This document shows positions 21,980-35,154 of a stretch of 64,000 nt of DNA, one piece after another (within the stretch, counting starts at the first letter, position 1; each line of letters starts with the position of its first letter). Position numbers and translations under genes: made by a program. The notes under the pieces were generated by a model that saw only the letters and a list, made by a program, of their open reading frames with translations, had not been told where the DNA came from and made no database searches. The DNA is taken from the NCBI GenBank assembly GCA_036365515.1, contig CM070874.1, positions 168,267,297-168,331,296 on the forward strand, in the 5' to 3' direction. The stretch comes from Torymus aiolomorphi (lineage: Eukaryota; Arthropoda; Insecta; Hymenoptera; Torymidae).

Positions 21980-23173
21980 TTATAAAATATACTACAATGA
22001 TAGTAAGAAAAATCAAAATGATGGAGTTGTCGTATATATAAAAGACTTCGTAACTGAAATAACAGAAACCATTGAGAACGGTAGGCTAAAAATATTAAAT
22101 TCACGCATAACCTTGAATAATAACAGTACTATAGAAATATCAGCTTTATACAGATGCCGCGATCTTCCTTGTCTTGAATTTATAACTAAGCTAAAAGCAT
22201 ATTTAAATAGCAAAAGAAATATAAAAAATCATCTAATTATCGGTGATTTTAATATTAACATTATGAAGGAAACACACGTAGACCGAATGACAACATGGGA
22301 AATAGCACGTGCATTGACAACATTTATATTAGAAATAAGTCTATTGATACTATATCTTTTAAACTACTAATACCCTTTACTGACCACTACCCTATATTTA
22401 TGAAATTAAGCAAATCACCGAAGCAAAAGAAAAATACTACTAATTATAGTTACAATTATAATGAACTTTACAGAGTAGCTAGCATAAAAAAATTGGAGTA
22501 ATATAGAGTCAATGAATGATCCTGATACAGCTACTAAACTACTGATATGTGAAATAAGAGACTGTCTGGAAAAATCTAGGAGTATATTCAAAATAAAAAA
22601 TAATAAGAGTAATCCTAGAAAAGAGTGGATTACTAAAGCACTCATGATCTCATGTCAAAAGAAAGAACAATTGTACATTAAGATGCGTAAAGAACCAAAT
22701 AATAATAAAATAAAATTAGAATACAAGAACTATACTAAGTGTCTTGATAAGATCGTCGAAGAGGCCAAAATTAAGCACGAAAGAAAATTATTTAAGAATA
22801 ATATCAATAATTCTAAGCAACTTTAGAAACAAATAAAAATAAAACTTGGAGCAAATTCACAAAATGAAAACACAATAAGTAAAATAAAAGTAAATAATCA
22901 AACTACGATAAATGATCCAAAACATATTGATAATCACATGAACTCATATTTTTTGTAATATCGGAGAAGATCTAAGTAATAAAATTACTAATACTAAGGA
23001 AAAAAGATTATATCTACCACCAATGAATAGCAACTCTATCTTCATTAAACCAACTAATAATGCTGAGATTTTAAATATAATTAAGAATATGAAAATGAAA
23101 AATGGTGGAGTAGATAACATTACAACAAAAGCCTTAAAAATATTATCAAACCTAATTGTTAATTCATTGAAGC
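21980..23173 (+). pseudogene. LINE-A ORF2, endonuclease end and RT start
   Basis: Resumes exactly where 15633 stopped: codons across the junction read FQIQG then YKIYYN, matching LINE-B spacing. Then NDGVVVYI, SALYRC, LIIGDFNINIM, and after a break near 22290 CIDNIYIRNKS and FTDHYPIF. Frames at 22295-22501 and 22512-22826 are separated by point changes. A stop after NNSKQL and further breaks follow, then GGVDNITTKALKILSN. Coding is cut again after LIVNSLK at 23173 by the Gypsy insertion and continues at 53462. Confidence 0.85.
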
Positions 23174-25345
<2,172 letters not shown>

Positions 25346-25562
25346 GGTAGGGCGCGTGGGCGGTGGCTCAGCTTGATCGGCGTCGATGTTGGCGATTAGA
25401 CATTGTGATCTAGTTCCTCAACATAAGGTATTACAAGGATAATAAGAATTAGGAAATTCATACGTCATTCGCTCATACACACAGGGCAACCAACACGACG
25501 GGGTGGGGTGAGAATAGAGAGAAAGGGGTGTCACTCTCTCGCTGGCGTGGTTCGACCCTACC
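25346..25562 (-). other. Gypsy 3' untranslated stretch
   Basis: Between the integrase stop and the part of the LTR that aligns with the right copy. I did not find a convincing polypurine tract on the minus strand, so the exact LTR start is uncertain here. Confidence 0.4.
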
Positions 25563-26801
25563 TTACTCTACTACATGTCGCGGGGGTAAATAACGTTTTA
25601 ATTCACCTACGTGTACCTTCGCGTTTTTTCGACTACCCTCCATCTCTAACAGGTATACGGTGGGAGATAATTTCGCGGTTACCTCGTACGGACCTTCGTA
25701 TTTCGGCGCGAGCTTCGCGGAATACCCTTGGGCGGCATTCGATAGCGAATGGACGCGGCGCATAACTCTATCTCCTACTGCGTACTCTACTACTCGTTTC
25801 TCGCGGTTGTAATATTTACTCTGTTTTGCGTTACTCGCGTCGATGTGTTTCGCCACTAAATCTTGAAGCGCATCGAGTCGGTTGACGCCATCTTTCCATA
25901 CTTTCGGATCCAATCTTACTATGGGCTTCTTCTTCTCCACTTCTCTACTCAGGCTCTTCACGGGACGGGGGTAACGGCCGTAATTCAAAAATGCAGGTGA
26001 CGTCTTCAAGCTGGCTTGATGGGCGGTATTGATCGCGTGGCGAAATTCATGCAGGTGAGCATCCCAGTTCCGGTGGTTTCCTTCGACGAAGGTCGCGATC
26101 ATGGTTTTTAACGTCCTGTTGCTTCTCTCCACCGGGTTGGCCTGGGGGTGATATGGGGGCGTGGTGATGTGGCATATTCCATATTCCTCCAGGGTCTGCT
26201 GCAACACCTGATTTACAAATTCAGTGCCGTTGTCTGTCAACAAGTACTCTGGCGTCTCCCATCTAAACAATATGAGTTCCTCCAGGGCGCGGGCGACTGC
26301 TTTACCATCAGCTTTTCTCAGTGGCTTCAACTCTAGCCAACGGGTGAACAAATCCTGTAGCACCAGTACGTACCGATATTGTCCTTTGCTGCGTGGTAAT
26401 TCTATCATGTCGGTGTCTATTATGCACCACGGGCGTTCCACGACTCTTCTCCCCATTAGTCCTTAGGGCCCTTGCTGCGTACTTTTGAACCGTTGGCAGC
26501 TCTCACACGTGCGCACATAGTCATATACATCTCGGTAGACTCCTGACCAAAAATACTCTCTGGCCATTCGGTGATAGGTTTTCTCGACTCCTAGGTGACC
26601 GGCGGAGGTGATACAGTGGCTATCGTGAAGTACTCTCTCTCGCTGTTCTAGCGGCACCACAAGACGCCATCCTTCTTCTCCGTCGGTTACTGGATCCAGT
26701 AGCGGATCTCTCTTGTATTTGTAGAGCAGCTCATCTTCTACCTTCCATCCATCATACTTTATTGGGAGTGGGCGACCTCCTGTCTCTTCTGGATGTACCA
26801 C
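25563..26801 (-). pseudogene. Gypsy integrase
   Basis: N-terminal zinc-binding HHCC region (DSHCITSAGHLGVEKTYHR, then CESCQRF), followed by the catalytic core with the DDE triad: CIIDTDMIELP, LLTDNGTEF and NPVERSNR. A C-terminal region with GDRVMRRVH and YEGPYEVTAKLSPTVYLL is the usual Gypsy tail. A single TAA at 26463-26465, in frame, separates the zinc finger from the core. The link to the upstream RT frame has a one-base shift near 26770. Inserts element DNA into the genome; this copy is broken. Confidence 0.9.
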
Positions 26802-28750
26802 TGGTCGGTGATCACTCCCATCTCTGCTACCTCCATGTCATCTTCCTCGAACATCCGTGAAAGAGCGTCTGGGACCTTATGCATCGCGCCTTTCCGATGC
26901 ACGATATTAAGGTCCCAATGTTGCAGTTCGAGGGCCCACCTCGCTAACCTCCCTGTCGGTTCCTTCATGGTTCTCAACCATTTGAGGGCGCTGTGGTCAG
27001 TGACGGCGGTGAACCCATACCCTTCTAGGTAGGGGCGGAGCTTCTTCAAGGACCAGACTAGCGCTAAGCATTCTCGCTCGGTGGTCGTGTAATTTCTCTC
27101 CGCTGGAGTTAGGGCTCGGGAAATATACAAAATCGGATGTTCACCATCTTCATATTCTTGCACCAGCACGGCACCTAGGGCTGAACCACTGGCGTCGCAT
27201 TGCACGATAAACGGCTTGCTGAAGTCGGGGCGTGCGAGTACAGGGGCGTTAGTAAGAGCTCGTTTTAGCTCGTCAAACGCCTCCTTCTGGCTCTCCTCCC
27301 AAATCCACCTCTGTGACTTCCGCAGTAATTTCAGCAATGGCACCTTCAGATCTGCGCAATTCTTAATGAACCTCTCATACCAGTTTACGATACCCAGGAA
27401 ACCTCTCAACTGGCGTAAATTCGTGGGCGTAGGGTAATTGAGGAGGGCTGCGACGCGGTCCGGGTCTGGGCGGAGGCCTTCATGGTCGAGAAACCCCAGA
27501 TAGGTCACGCTGGAGGAGCAAAACTCGCATTTGTCGGTATTTATCTTCAGGCGGGCGTCTACCAACTTTTTCAACACGATCTCGACCCACTTCAGGTGCT
27601 CCTCAAACGTCTCGGTGGCCACAATAATGTCGTCGAGGTAGCCAAACACATATGGTTCTAACTCTGGGCCAAGAAGGACGTCGATTAGGCGCTGAAAGGT
27701 CATGGGAGCATTCGTGAGTCCAAAAGGCATTCTTTTAAACTGCCACAACCCTGAGCCTGGCACTGCGAAGGCGGTGTATTTCTTGCTATCCTGGGCCATT
27801 GGTATTTGGTGGTAGGCGGCTTTCAAGTCAATCTTGGACAAATATTGCGCACCACGGAGTTTTTCCAAGATCGAATCCATGTTTGGCAACGGATACGCGT
27901 CCTTCTTGGTTACTTTGTTCAGAGGGCGGTAGTCGATGCATGGTCGGTAGCCCCCGTCTCTCTTGCGTAGAATCACTGGTGCGCTGCTATAATCGCTCGC
28001 AGAGCGCTCAATGATTCCCTCGGCGTCCATCTTCCTCACCTCTTCCTGGGCGATTCCTAGTATCTTCGGCGACATTCGTCGTGGCTTCTCTTTGATGGGC
28101 GTTGGATCGGTGACGCGAATGTGATGTTCCGTCAGATCCGTCAACCCTGGGGCGAACTGAGCGGAGCTTAATACCTTCTCCACGGTGGTTCTCTCTTCCT
28201 CTTTCAGCTCCGAAATTCCAGCGCACTCGGCGTACACGACTGGATTGCGATCGTTCCCTCTCTGCGCGAAATTCGTCCACTCTCCTCTGGCTCTCCACAT
28301 TTCTCTTGCGGGGCGTACCTCGACGTCAAATTTCTCGAATAAATCCATGCCTAGGATTATATCGTGCTCTATCCCTCGGATAGCTTTGAGCGACAATGTT
28401 TCCTGGTAACCGCCTATTTCAAAACTCACTTGCAGCTCTCCCACGATGCGGTTGACGTTCCCCGTGACACTCTTCACGGTGGTGGCGGACTGTCGCAGGC
28501 GGTTGGCGTAACGATCGATTACTCTCGGGCCGGCCAATGACACCATTGCCCCCGAATCTACCAACGCTCGGTACGGCTCGCCATCTAGGATGATCTCAAT
28601 AAACGGGCGGTTCTCACTGCTCATTTCGGCCACCTGGCCGTCTGTTCCGATCTCTACGAGCACGGAGGCTGAGTCTTCACTCATCATCTCCTCCTCTTTC
28701 TCCTCCGGGGGCTCTATCTCCCATTCTGTCCCGGCAAGCATCTTCTCCAC
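26759..28750 (-). CDS. Gypsy protease, reverse transcriptase and RNase H
   Basis: A 663-codon open frame. Retropepsin active site YRALVDSGAMVSLAG (about residues 58-73) and its GMDLF partner region. RT motifs RRMSPKILGIAQEEVRKM, YRPCIDYRPLN, SKIDLKAAYHQIPM (catalytic Asp), FKRMPFGLTNAPMTFQRL and FGYLDDIIVA (catalytic Asp pair). RNase H begins at FIVQCDASGSALGAVL, followed by YTTTERECLALVW and FTAVTDHSALKWL. All core residues look intact. The frame closes shortly after RNase H (VAHSQ) through a one-base shift into integrase. Gag lies upstream. Confidence 0.92.
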   Translation of the reverse strand: MEKMLAGTEWEIEPPEEKEEEMMSEDSASVLVEIGTDGQVAEMSSENRPFIEIILDGEPYRALVDSGAMVSLAGPRVIDRYANRLRQSATTVKSVTGNVNRIVGELQVSFEIGGYQETLSLKAIRGIEHDIILGMDLFEKFDVEVRPAREMWRARGEWTNFAQRGNDRNPVVYAECAGISELKEEERTTVEKVLSSAQFAPGLTDLTEHHIRVTDPTPIKEKPRRMSPKILGIAQEEVRKMDAEGIIERSASDYSSAPVILRKRDGGYRPCIDYRPLNKVTKKDAYPLPNMDSILEKLRGAQYLSKIDLKAAYHQIPMAQDSKKYTAFAVPGSGLWQFKRMPFGLTNAPMTFQRLIDVLLGPELEPYVFGYLDDIIVATETFEEHLKWVEIVLKKLVDARLKINTDKCEFCSSSVTYLGFLDHEGLRPDPDRVAALLNYPTPTNLRQLRGFLGIVNWYERFIKNCADLKVPLLKLLRKSQRWIWEESQKEAFDELKRALTNAPVLARPDFSKPFIVQCDASGSALGAVLVQEYEDGEHPILYISRALTPAERNYTTTERECLALVWSLKKLRPYLEGYGFTAVTDHSALKWLRTMKEPTGRLARWALELQHWDLNIVHRKGAMHKVPDALSRMFEEDDMEVAEMGVITDQWYIQKRQEVAHSQ

Positions 28751-28824
28751 TTGCTCTCACACCTTATTCAAGTCCGCTACTCCGTCTGCAGCTGGCGATA
28801 ACCCCGCCTGACTCTGAGCTCCCC

Positions 28825-29620
28825 CTACATTTGGCGGCGGGTCCGGCTTTTCAGAAGTTCGCTGCATCTCTCCGTTGGCGCGGTGTTCTCACTGGCGAAG
28901 TCTCTTCCTTCGGGCGGTGGCGACGTGCACGGAGATGGCACAACAACGTTCTCCCTTTTTCCTCCTTCCTTCTCTACTTCTTCCTGTGGAGTTACAGCCT
29001 CCCCTTGCATAGTGAGCGACAAATTCTTCCTCGTTCCGTTTGCTCCTAGGCTAGTTGGCTGCGGGCTCTTCCTCTTCCTCGAATGTTCCCTGCATCTCTC
29101 CGTTGGCGCGATGTTCTCACTGGCGAAGTCTCTTCCTTCGGGCGGTGGCGGCGCGCACAGCGAGGGCACAACAGCGCTCTCTCTTACCTCTACCCTCACG
29201 TGTCTCGGTTTACTTGCTTCCTCTCGCTGTCTCTCCTCTTCGCTCTCCCTCTCTTCGCTTCTTCTCTCTTCTTCAGCTGATTTCATCTCCTCCGCTATCC
29301 TCTCTTCTTCTTGCTGCCTCTCTGCTTCGGCTCTCCCCCTCTTCTCCTCTTCTTTCACCGTCTCCTCCTCTCGTCTCCGTACCGCCACTGTTTCCCCACT
29401 GGGCCCGAGGGTGGACACACCCTAGACAGTTTGCGAACGTCACTCCTGGCTGGCCACAGACTTGGCACGTTACGTTCGCAGGCGGTCGTGGCGGTCTCAA
29501 CGGACAATCGGGTGCGATGTGACCCACTTGGTGGCAGGCATAACACTCTCGTTGAGGGCATTTATTTGCTCAGTGGCCTATTTCCTCGCAAATATAACAT
29601 GCTCCTATAAACCGGCCGTT
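28825..29620 (-). pseudogene. Gypsy Gag C-terminal region: zinc knuckles, charged coiled coil, duplicated segment
   Basis: Three knuckles: CYICEEIGH with a TGA directly after the His then ANKC, CYACHQVGHIAPDC, and CQVCGQPGVTFANC (about 29430-29605). Next a highly charged Glu/Arg segment (29230-29400), then two copies of a segment reading VPSxCxxPPPEGRDFASEN and APTERC (near 29090-29180 and 28860-28950). The in-frame TGA in the first knuckle and a shift near 29410 break the protein. Plus-strand Ser/Leu-rich frames here are shadows. Confidence 0.75.
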
Positions 29621-29621
29621 G

Positions 29622-30936
29622 TCATCTCTCCTCCGCGTGCCATCGTCTGCCTGGGGCCCATAATTCCTGCCGCTGTGGTCTTCCTCTCCCTCGGCGTTGT
29701 TCCCCTCCAATGCTTCCGTAGGTCACTGCATTACTAGCGGGCAGTGGGTTCGTGCTCGGTGGAGGTGCTGCTTTCGATGGCGAGGGCGGCGTGGTTGTCG
29801 GTGGCCCGGCTGGCCGCTTCGCGCCCACCGCGGCGACTTCTTCTTGTGTCCTCCCTTCTTTCTTCTCCTTGTCCTTTTTCCTTCTCTCTTTGCGCCGGTG
29901 GTTTGCAGCTTCTCCCTCACTGTCGCTGGTGTCGTCGCCTACTCCGACCATTGCTACGACTTTGGCCGCTCGACTACTCTTGATGAAAGCTGCCCCTTGC
30001 AGCTTCATTTTCTCCATTGGTTTTGGCGACGTGTGGCGGCGATCTATTTCCATCTGACGCTCTAGCTTGACCCCATACTCCTTAATCATCTGGAGCGAGG
30101 TTACCTTCTTATCGAATAGCGCCGCTCGATACTCCGGCAGTATATTTTTATACGCTATCTTCACCAGTTTCTTCTCTGGCGGTGGACGTTTAAAGTGGCC
30201 AACGATATACCTGAAACAGGACAGGAAGTTTGTGAAATTCTCGTTTTTGGCTTGTGTCCTGGCGTGTAACTCCTCCTCAATGTCGGTCTTGTCTAGCGCT
30301 CCGATGAACTGCAGTCTAAATTCCTTCTTGAACTCGCTCCACGTGCTAATGTCGTCTTGAGTCGTGAGATACCATCTCCATGCGCTCTTCGATAGGATGC
30401 TCGGGAGCGCTCGCAATAAGTCGCTATCGGCCATACTCGACTTTTTTCTCCACGCTAACAACATCGTGAGAAATTCCTCTGGCCCGTCTCGGTCTTCTCC
30501 CGAGAACTGTATCCTCCATGCCTGCACCTCCCTCCGGTACTTCCAGTCCCGGCTTGCGTTTCACCGTCGCCACCTAGGCCGTAGCCTCTCCTCATCGCTC
30601 TCGCTGCTACTGCTCTCCGACGAGTTACTATCGTCGCTGCTCTCTGACGATGAGCTGTCCTCCGAGGGGCTACGTCTTCGGCGGTGTCGTTTCGGCTCCT
30701 CCTTCCTTCTCTTCTGTTTCTCACTACGGCTGCCATCTCGTTCTCGCTCTGTCGCTTCTCTTCTTTCATATGTTCCCCTTGGCGTTTGTCGTCTCCGCTC
30801 TCCAACGTCTTCCTCTTCTCGTCTGCATTGGTTCCTCGTCTTCCTCTTCTCGTCTGCATTGGTTCCTCGTCTTCCTCTTCTCGTCTGCATCGGTCGGTCT
30901 TTTCTGATTCTCGCTGGCGGTGCTTCTTTCTTCTGC
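29622..30936 (-). pseudogene. Gypsy Gag, capsid-like domain and Arg/Glu-rich linker
   Basis: The frame 29622-30527 holds a Retrotrans_gag-type domain: WRIQFSGEDRDGPEEFLTML, LLRALPSILSKSAWRWYL, EFKKEFRLQFIG and FKRPPPEKKLVKIAY. Upstream (30530-30936) is a very basic and acidic Arg/Glu-rich linker with repeated RREEEDEEPMQT units in the DNA (about 27 bp, three copies near 30820-30890). This linker is interrupted at 30941 by the Transib; the rest of Gag lies beyond 47981 and the codons join in frame across the 5-bp duplication. Confidence 0.8.
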
Positions 30937-30941
30937 CGCCG
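30937..30941. repeat. Left target-site duplication of the Transib (CGCCG)
   Basis: CGCCG directly precedes CACAGTG at 30942. The same five bases follow CACTGTG at 47977-47981. GC-rich 5-bp duplications are characteristic of Transib and RAG-type transposition. Confidence 0.85.
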
Positions 30942-31715
30942 CACAGTGTGAAAAAAATTTTTTTTTCGTTCGTAAACCTAATATCTCGAGATTCCGTCTA
31001 CCGATTTTGGTCAATTTTGGACTGAATGCACTTAAGGTAATATGGAATAAGAGAAAAATATTTGTAACACCAAAAAATAATTTTTAAAGCCTGAAAATCC
31101 ACTTGAAAATCAGGTATTATCGGTTATTAGCAATAAATCCAACCATACTGTTACGACTCGTGTTTATTTTCACGTATAAACAATGTTGCTTATATATTTC
31201 AGACTAAGAAACAAAAATCAAATCAAAAATATGACCGTCAAATTATATATTTTCAGAAAAATCAATATAACTTGAAAAAATGATTTTTTTCATACTGAAA
31301 AAACAAACATTTCTTTACAAAATACAATATATTGTTAAAGCTTCTTAAACGACTTGCAATAATTAAAAAGAATATTCCTAAGTGAAATAATGCATAAAAT
31401 GTATAACATAACCTTGAAAAAGCCTTTCGATCTGGAAAATGCAGCGTTTATTACTTACTGCTGATTAAATGTTGTATATCAAATTAAATTTTGTTACTGA
31501 CTTTATTAAATACTCTATTAAGCCAAATCTAAAAAGCCTCCCAACCTCTCAAATATGTCTGCAATAATTAAACCAAATAATAGACATAACTTTTTTGCTC
31601 ATCAAAATGTAATCTATAAAAGAATTGTATTTTAGTTTTAATAAATACACGTCTTCAACCCTTCTTAACCCTGCCAATAGCGAGTTTAGTTATGTGTGCT
31701 ATATAAGCAAATAAA
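30942..31715 (+). repeat. Left terminal inverted repeat of the Transib
   Basis: Begins CACAGTGTGAAAAAAA. It aligns as the reverse complement of about 47193-47976 almost throughout, with scattered mismatches and one roughly 30-bp length difference near the inner part. Ends inward near a CTGCCAATAGCGAG block that resembles the neighbouring satellite. Confidence 0.9.
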
Positions 31716-32089
31716 AAAAAAACTTTTAACTATTGTATCAGTTAAGATGTGTTGCTTAGAATCGCTATATTTTACTTTCAATAAGTAAATTATTAACCAA
31801 CCCCTAAGCCCATCAACCACTCAAACCTTGCCTATAGCGAGTTCCAGGTTATGTAAGCAGTAAGTAAATTCAACAAAGCTTGATCCACTGAATACGGTTA
31901 TTTATATACGCTTAACCACGGTTATTTATATACTACTTTCAATGAATTAACTATTAGCCAAACCCCAAGCTCCTTAATCTACCCCACAGAAAGTTACAAT
32001 AAAAATAAAACCTATTTTGCTTTATCCTAAAGGAAGCTTTGTGATAGTAAAAATATTAGTTCATTAAAAATACGATAGGACTGTATTTT

Positions 32090-34550
32090 GAGGTCTCAGC
32101 CCAAGCCCCTAAACCCACCTACCCGACGATAACGAGTTAAAAATCTCAAATGTAAATGCTAAACCCCAAGCCCCTAAACCCACCTACCCGACGATAACAA
32201 GTTACAAATCTAAAACGTAAATACTAAACCCCAAGCCCCAAAACCCACCTACACCACGATAACGAATTCCAAATCTAAAACGTAAATGCTAGACTCCAAG
32301 CTCCTAAACCCACCTAGCCCACGCACAACGAGTTGTAAATCTAAAACGTAAATTCGAAACCCGAAGCCCCTAAACACACCTCCCCCACGCACAACGAGTT
32401 ATAAATCTGAAACGTAAATTCTAAACCCACCTACCCCTCAAATAACGACTTATAAATCTCAAACGTAAATGCTAAACTCCAAGCTCCAAAACCCAGCTAC
32501 CCCACGCACAATGAGTTGTAAATCTAAAACGTAAATTCTAAACCGGAAGCTCCTAAACCCATCTACCCCACGGATAACGAGTTACAAATCTAAAACGTAA
32601 ATGCTAAAAACCAAGCCCTTGAACCCCCTACCCCATGCACAGCGAGTTATAAATCTATCACGTAAATTCTAAACAGTAAGCTCCTAATCCCAACTAACCC
32701 ACGCTCAATGAGTTGTAAATCTATCACGTAAATTCTAAATGTCAAGCCCCTAAATCCACCTAGCCCATGCACAACGACTTACAAATCTCAAACATAAATG
32801 CTATACCCGTAGTCCCTAAACCCACCTATCCCACGATAAGAAGTTAAAAATCTAAATCATAAATTCTAAACCCACCTCCCCCACGCACGAGTTATAAATT
32901 TGAAACGTTAATTCTATACCCCCCTGCCCCTCGGATAACGACTTAGAAATCTCAAACGTAAATGCTAAACCCCCAGCCCCTGAGCCCACCTACTACATCC
33001 ACAAAGAGTTATGAATCTAAAACGTAAATTCTAATCCCCAAGCTCCTAAACCCACCTACCACACGGATAACGAGTTACAAATCTAAAACGTAAATGCTAA
33101 ACACCAAGCCCCTGACCCACCCTACCCCATGCACAACGAGTTATAAATCTTAAACGTAAGTGTTAAATCCCAAGCCCCTGAATCTACCTACCCCACGGAT
33201 TACGAGTTATAAATCTAAAATGTAAATTCTAAACCTCAAGCCCCTAAACCCACCTACCCCACGATGACGAGTTACAAATCTAAAACGTTAATGCTAAAGA
33301 CCAGCCCCTGACCCCCCCTACCCCATGCACAATGAGTTATAAATCTATCACGTAAATTATAAAAATTAAGCTCCTAATTCCAACTACCCCATGCTCAATG
33401 AGTTGTAAATCTATCACGTAAATTATAAATGTCAAGCCCCTAAATCCACCTAGCCCATGCAAACGACTTACAAATCTCAAACATAAATGCTATATCCCTA
33501 GCCCCTAAACCCATCTACCCCACGATAATGAGTTAAAAATCTAAATCGTAAATTCTATACCCGAAGCCTCTAAAGCTACCTCCCCCACGCACGAGTTATA
33601 AATCTTAAACGTTAATTCTAAACCCCCCTACCCCTCGGATAACGTCTTACAAATCTCAAACGTAAATGCTAAACCCCCAGCCCCTGAGCCCACCAACTAC
33701 ATCCACAACGAGTTATGAATCTAAAACGTAAATTCTAAACCCCAAGCTCCTACACCCACCTATCTCACGGATAACGAGTTACAAATCTAAAACGTAAATG
33801 CTAAACACCAAACCCCTGACCCTCCCTACCCCATGCACAACGAGTTATAAATCTTAAGCGTAAGTGTTAAATCCCAAGACCCTGAATCTACCTACCCCAC
33901 GGATTACGAGTTATAAATCTAAACCGTAAATTCTAAACCCCAAGCCCCTAGACCCACGTCCCCACGCACAATGATTTATAAAACTGAAACGTAAATTCTA
34001 AACCCACCTACCCCTCGGATAACGTCTTACAAATCTCAAACGTAAATGCTAAACCCCCAGCCCCTGAGCCCACCAACTACATCCACAACGAGTTATGAAT
34101 CTAAAACGTAAATTCTAAACCCCAAGCTCCTACATCCACCTATCTCATGGATAACGAGTTACAAATCTAAAACGTAAATGCTAAACACCAAGCCCCTCCC
34201 TACCCCATGCACAACGAGTTATAAATCTTAAGCGTAAGTGTTAAATCCCAAGACCCTGAATCTACCTACCCCACGGATTACGAGTTATAAATCTAAAACG
34301 TAAATACTAAACCACAAGCCCCTAAACCCACCTACCCCACGATGACGAGTTACAAATCTGAAACGTAAATTCTCAACCCCATATCCCTAAAACCACCTAC
34401 CCCACGATAACGAGTTACAAATCTAAAACGCAAAAGCTAAACCCCAAGCCCCTAAACCTACCTTCTCAACGGATAGCAAGTTATAAATCTAAAACGTTAA
34501 TTCCAAACCCCTAGCTCCTAAACCCACCTACCCTACGCACAACGAGTTAA
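32090..34550. repeat. 65-bp satellite array with G-quadruplex-capable units
   Basis: About 2.4 kb of head-to-tail units near 65 bp, roughly 35-40 copies, each with CCCCAAG, CCCCTAAACCCACC and TACCCCACG, then ACGAGTTAYAAATCTAAAACG. Units diverge by several per cent and some are shortened. On the minus strand each good unit has four G-runs within about 27 bases, a classic quadruplex pattern. Degenerate units occur outside the array at 31660-31990. No genes in it. Confidence 0.9.
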
Positions 34551-34571
34551 TAAATAAATTTTAAAAAATGT

Positions 34572-34990
34572 TTTTAACGAAATTTCAATATTGCTAAAGT
34601 AGCTATCGTCAATTATAAAAGAGTTCAACTATCAATGTTGATCTTTTTTATTTCGATCCAATTCAATATTGGAAGGGCTCATTTTTTTCTTTGTGCAATT
34701 TCATAGCGAGTCAACGATATCAAAATGAAAAATTTTCAAAACCTCCAAAGATACCTCCACTTTTTTATAGTTTTGTGTAGGCTTTTTAGACAGTTGAGTT
34801 AAACAAATAGTTGTATCTGTGCAGGTTTTGAAAATTTTTTAATTTTTGTATTTTTGCTGCCGATGAAATTGCACAAGAAACAAAATGAGCACTTCCAATT
34901 TTGAATCGGGTCAAAAATAAAAAAGATTAACACGAATTTTTTTTTTTATTTGGCAATATTTACTTTTTCAATATTGAAATTTCGTTCAGA
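34572..34990. mobile_element. Foldback (long inverted repeat) element
   Basis: Two arms of about 180 bp (34572-34755 and 34815-34990) are imperfect reverse complements. Shared blocks include ACGAAATTTCAATATTG, a TTTTTTATTT run, CTCATTTT with TTGTGCAATTTCAT, and AAAATTTTCAAAACCT. The loop is about 60 bp. AT-rich, no genes. It lies between the satellite and the intact mariner. Confidence 0.75.
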
Positions 34991-35154
34991 AAAAAATTTT
35001 TTTGTTCCTTTATGAATCATATTATTATGTGATACCGTTTTTTACGGTATAGATACCATATAAACAAACGATTCTAAAAAATGATATTAATCTTCCCAAT
35101 TTACGCGGTGAATCCACCTTAACTGCAAGTTAAATAGTAAAAATCGTTGCTATA

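Noticed and set aside
28825..30951. Plus-strand Ser/Leu/Phe-rich frames of 100-195 codons
   Set aside because: Antisense shadows of the Glu/Arg-rich Gypsy Gag.
32090..34550. Regular repeats resembling a CRISPR array
   Set aside because: Units are head-to-tail and alike throughout with no unique spacers, and the context is eukaryotic. It is a satellite.
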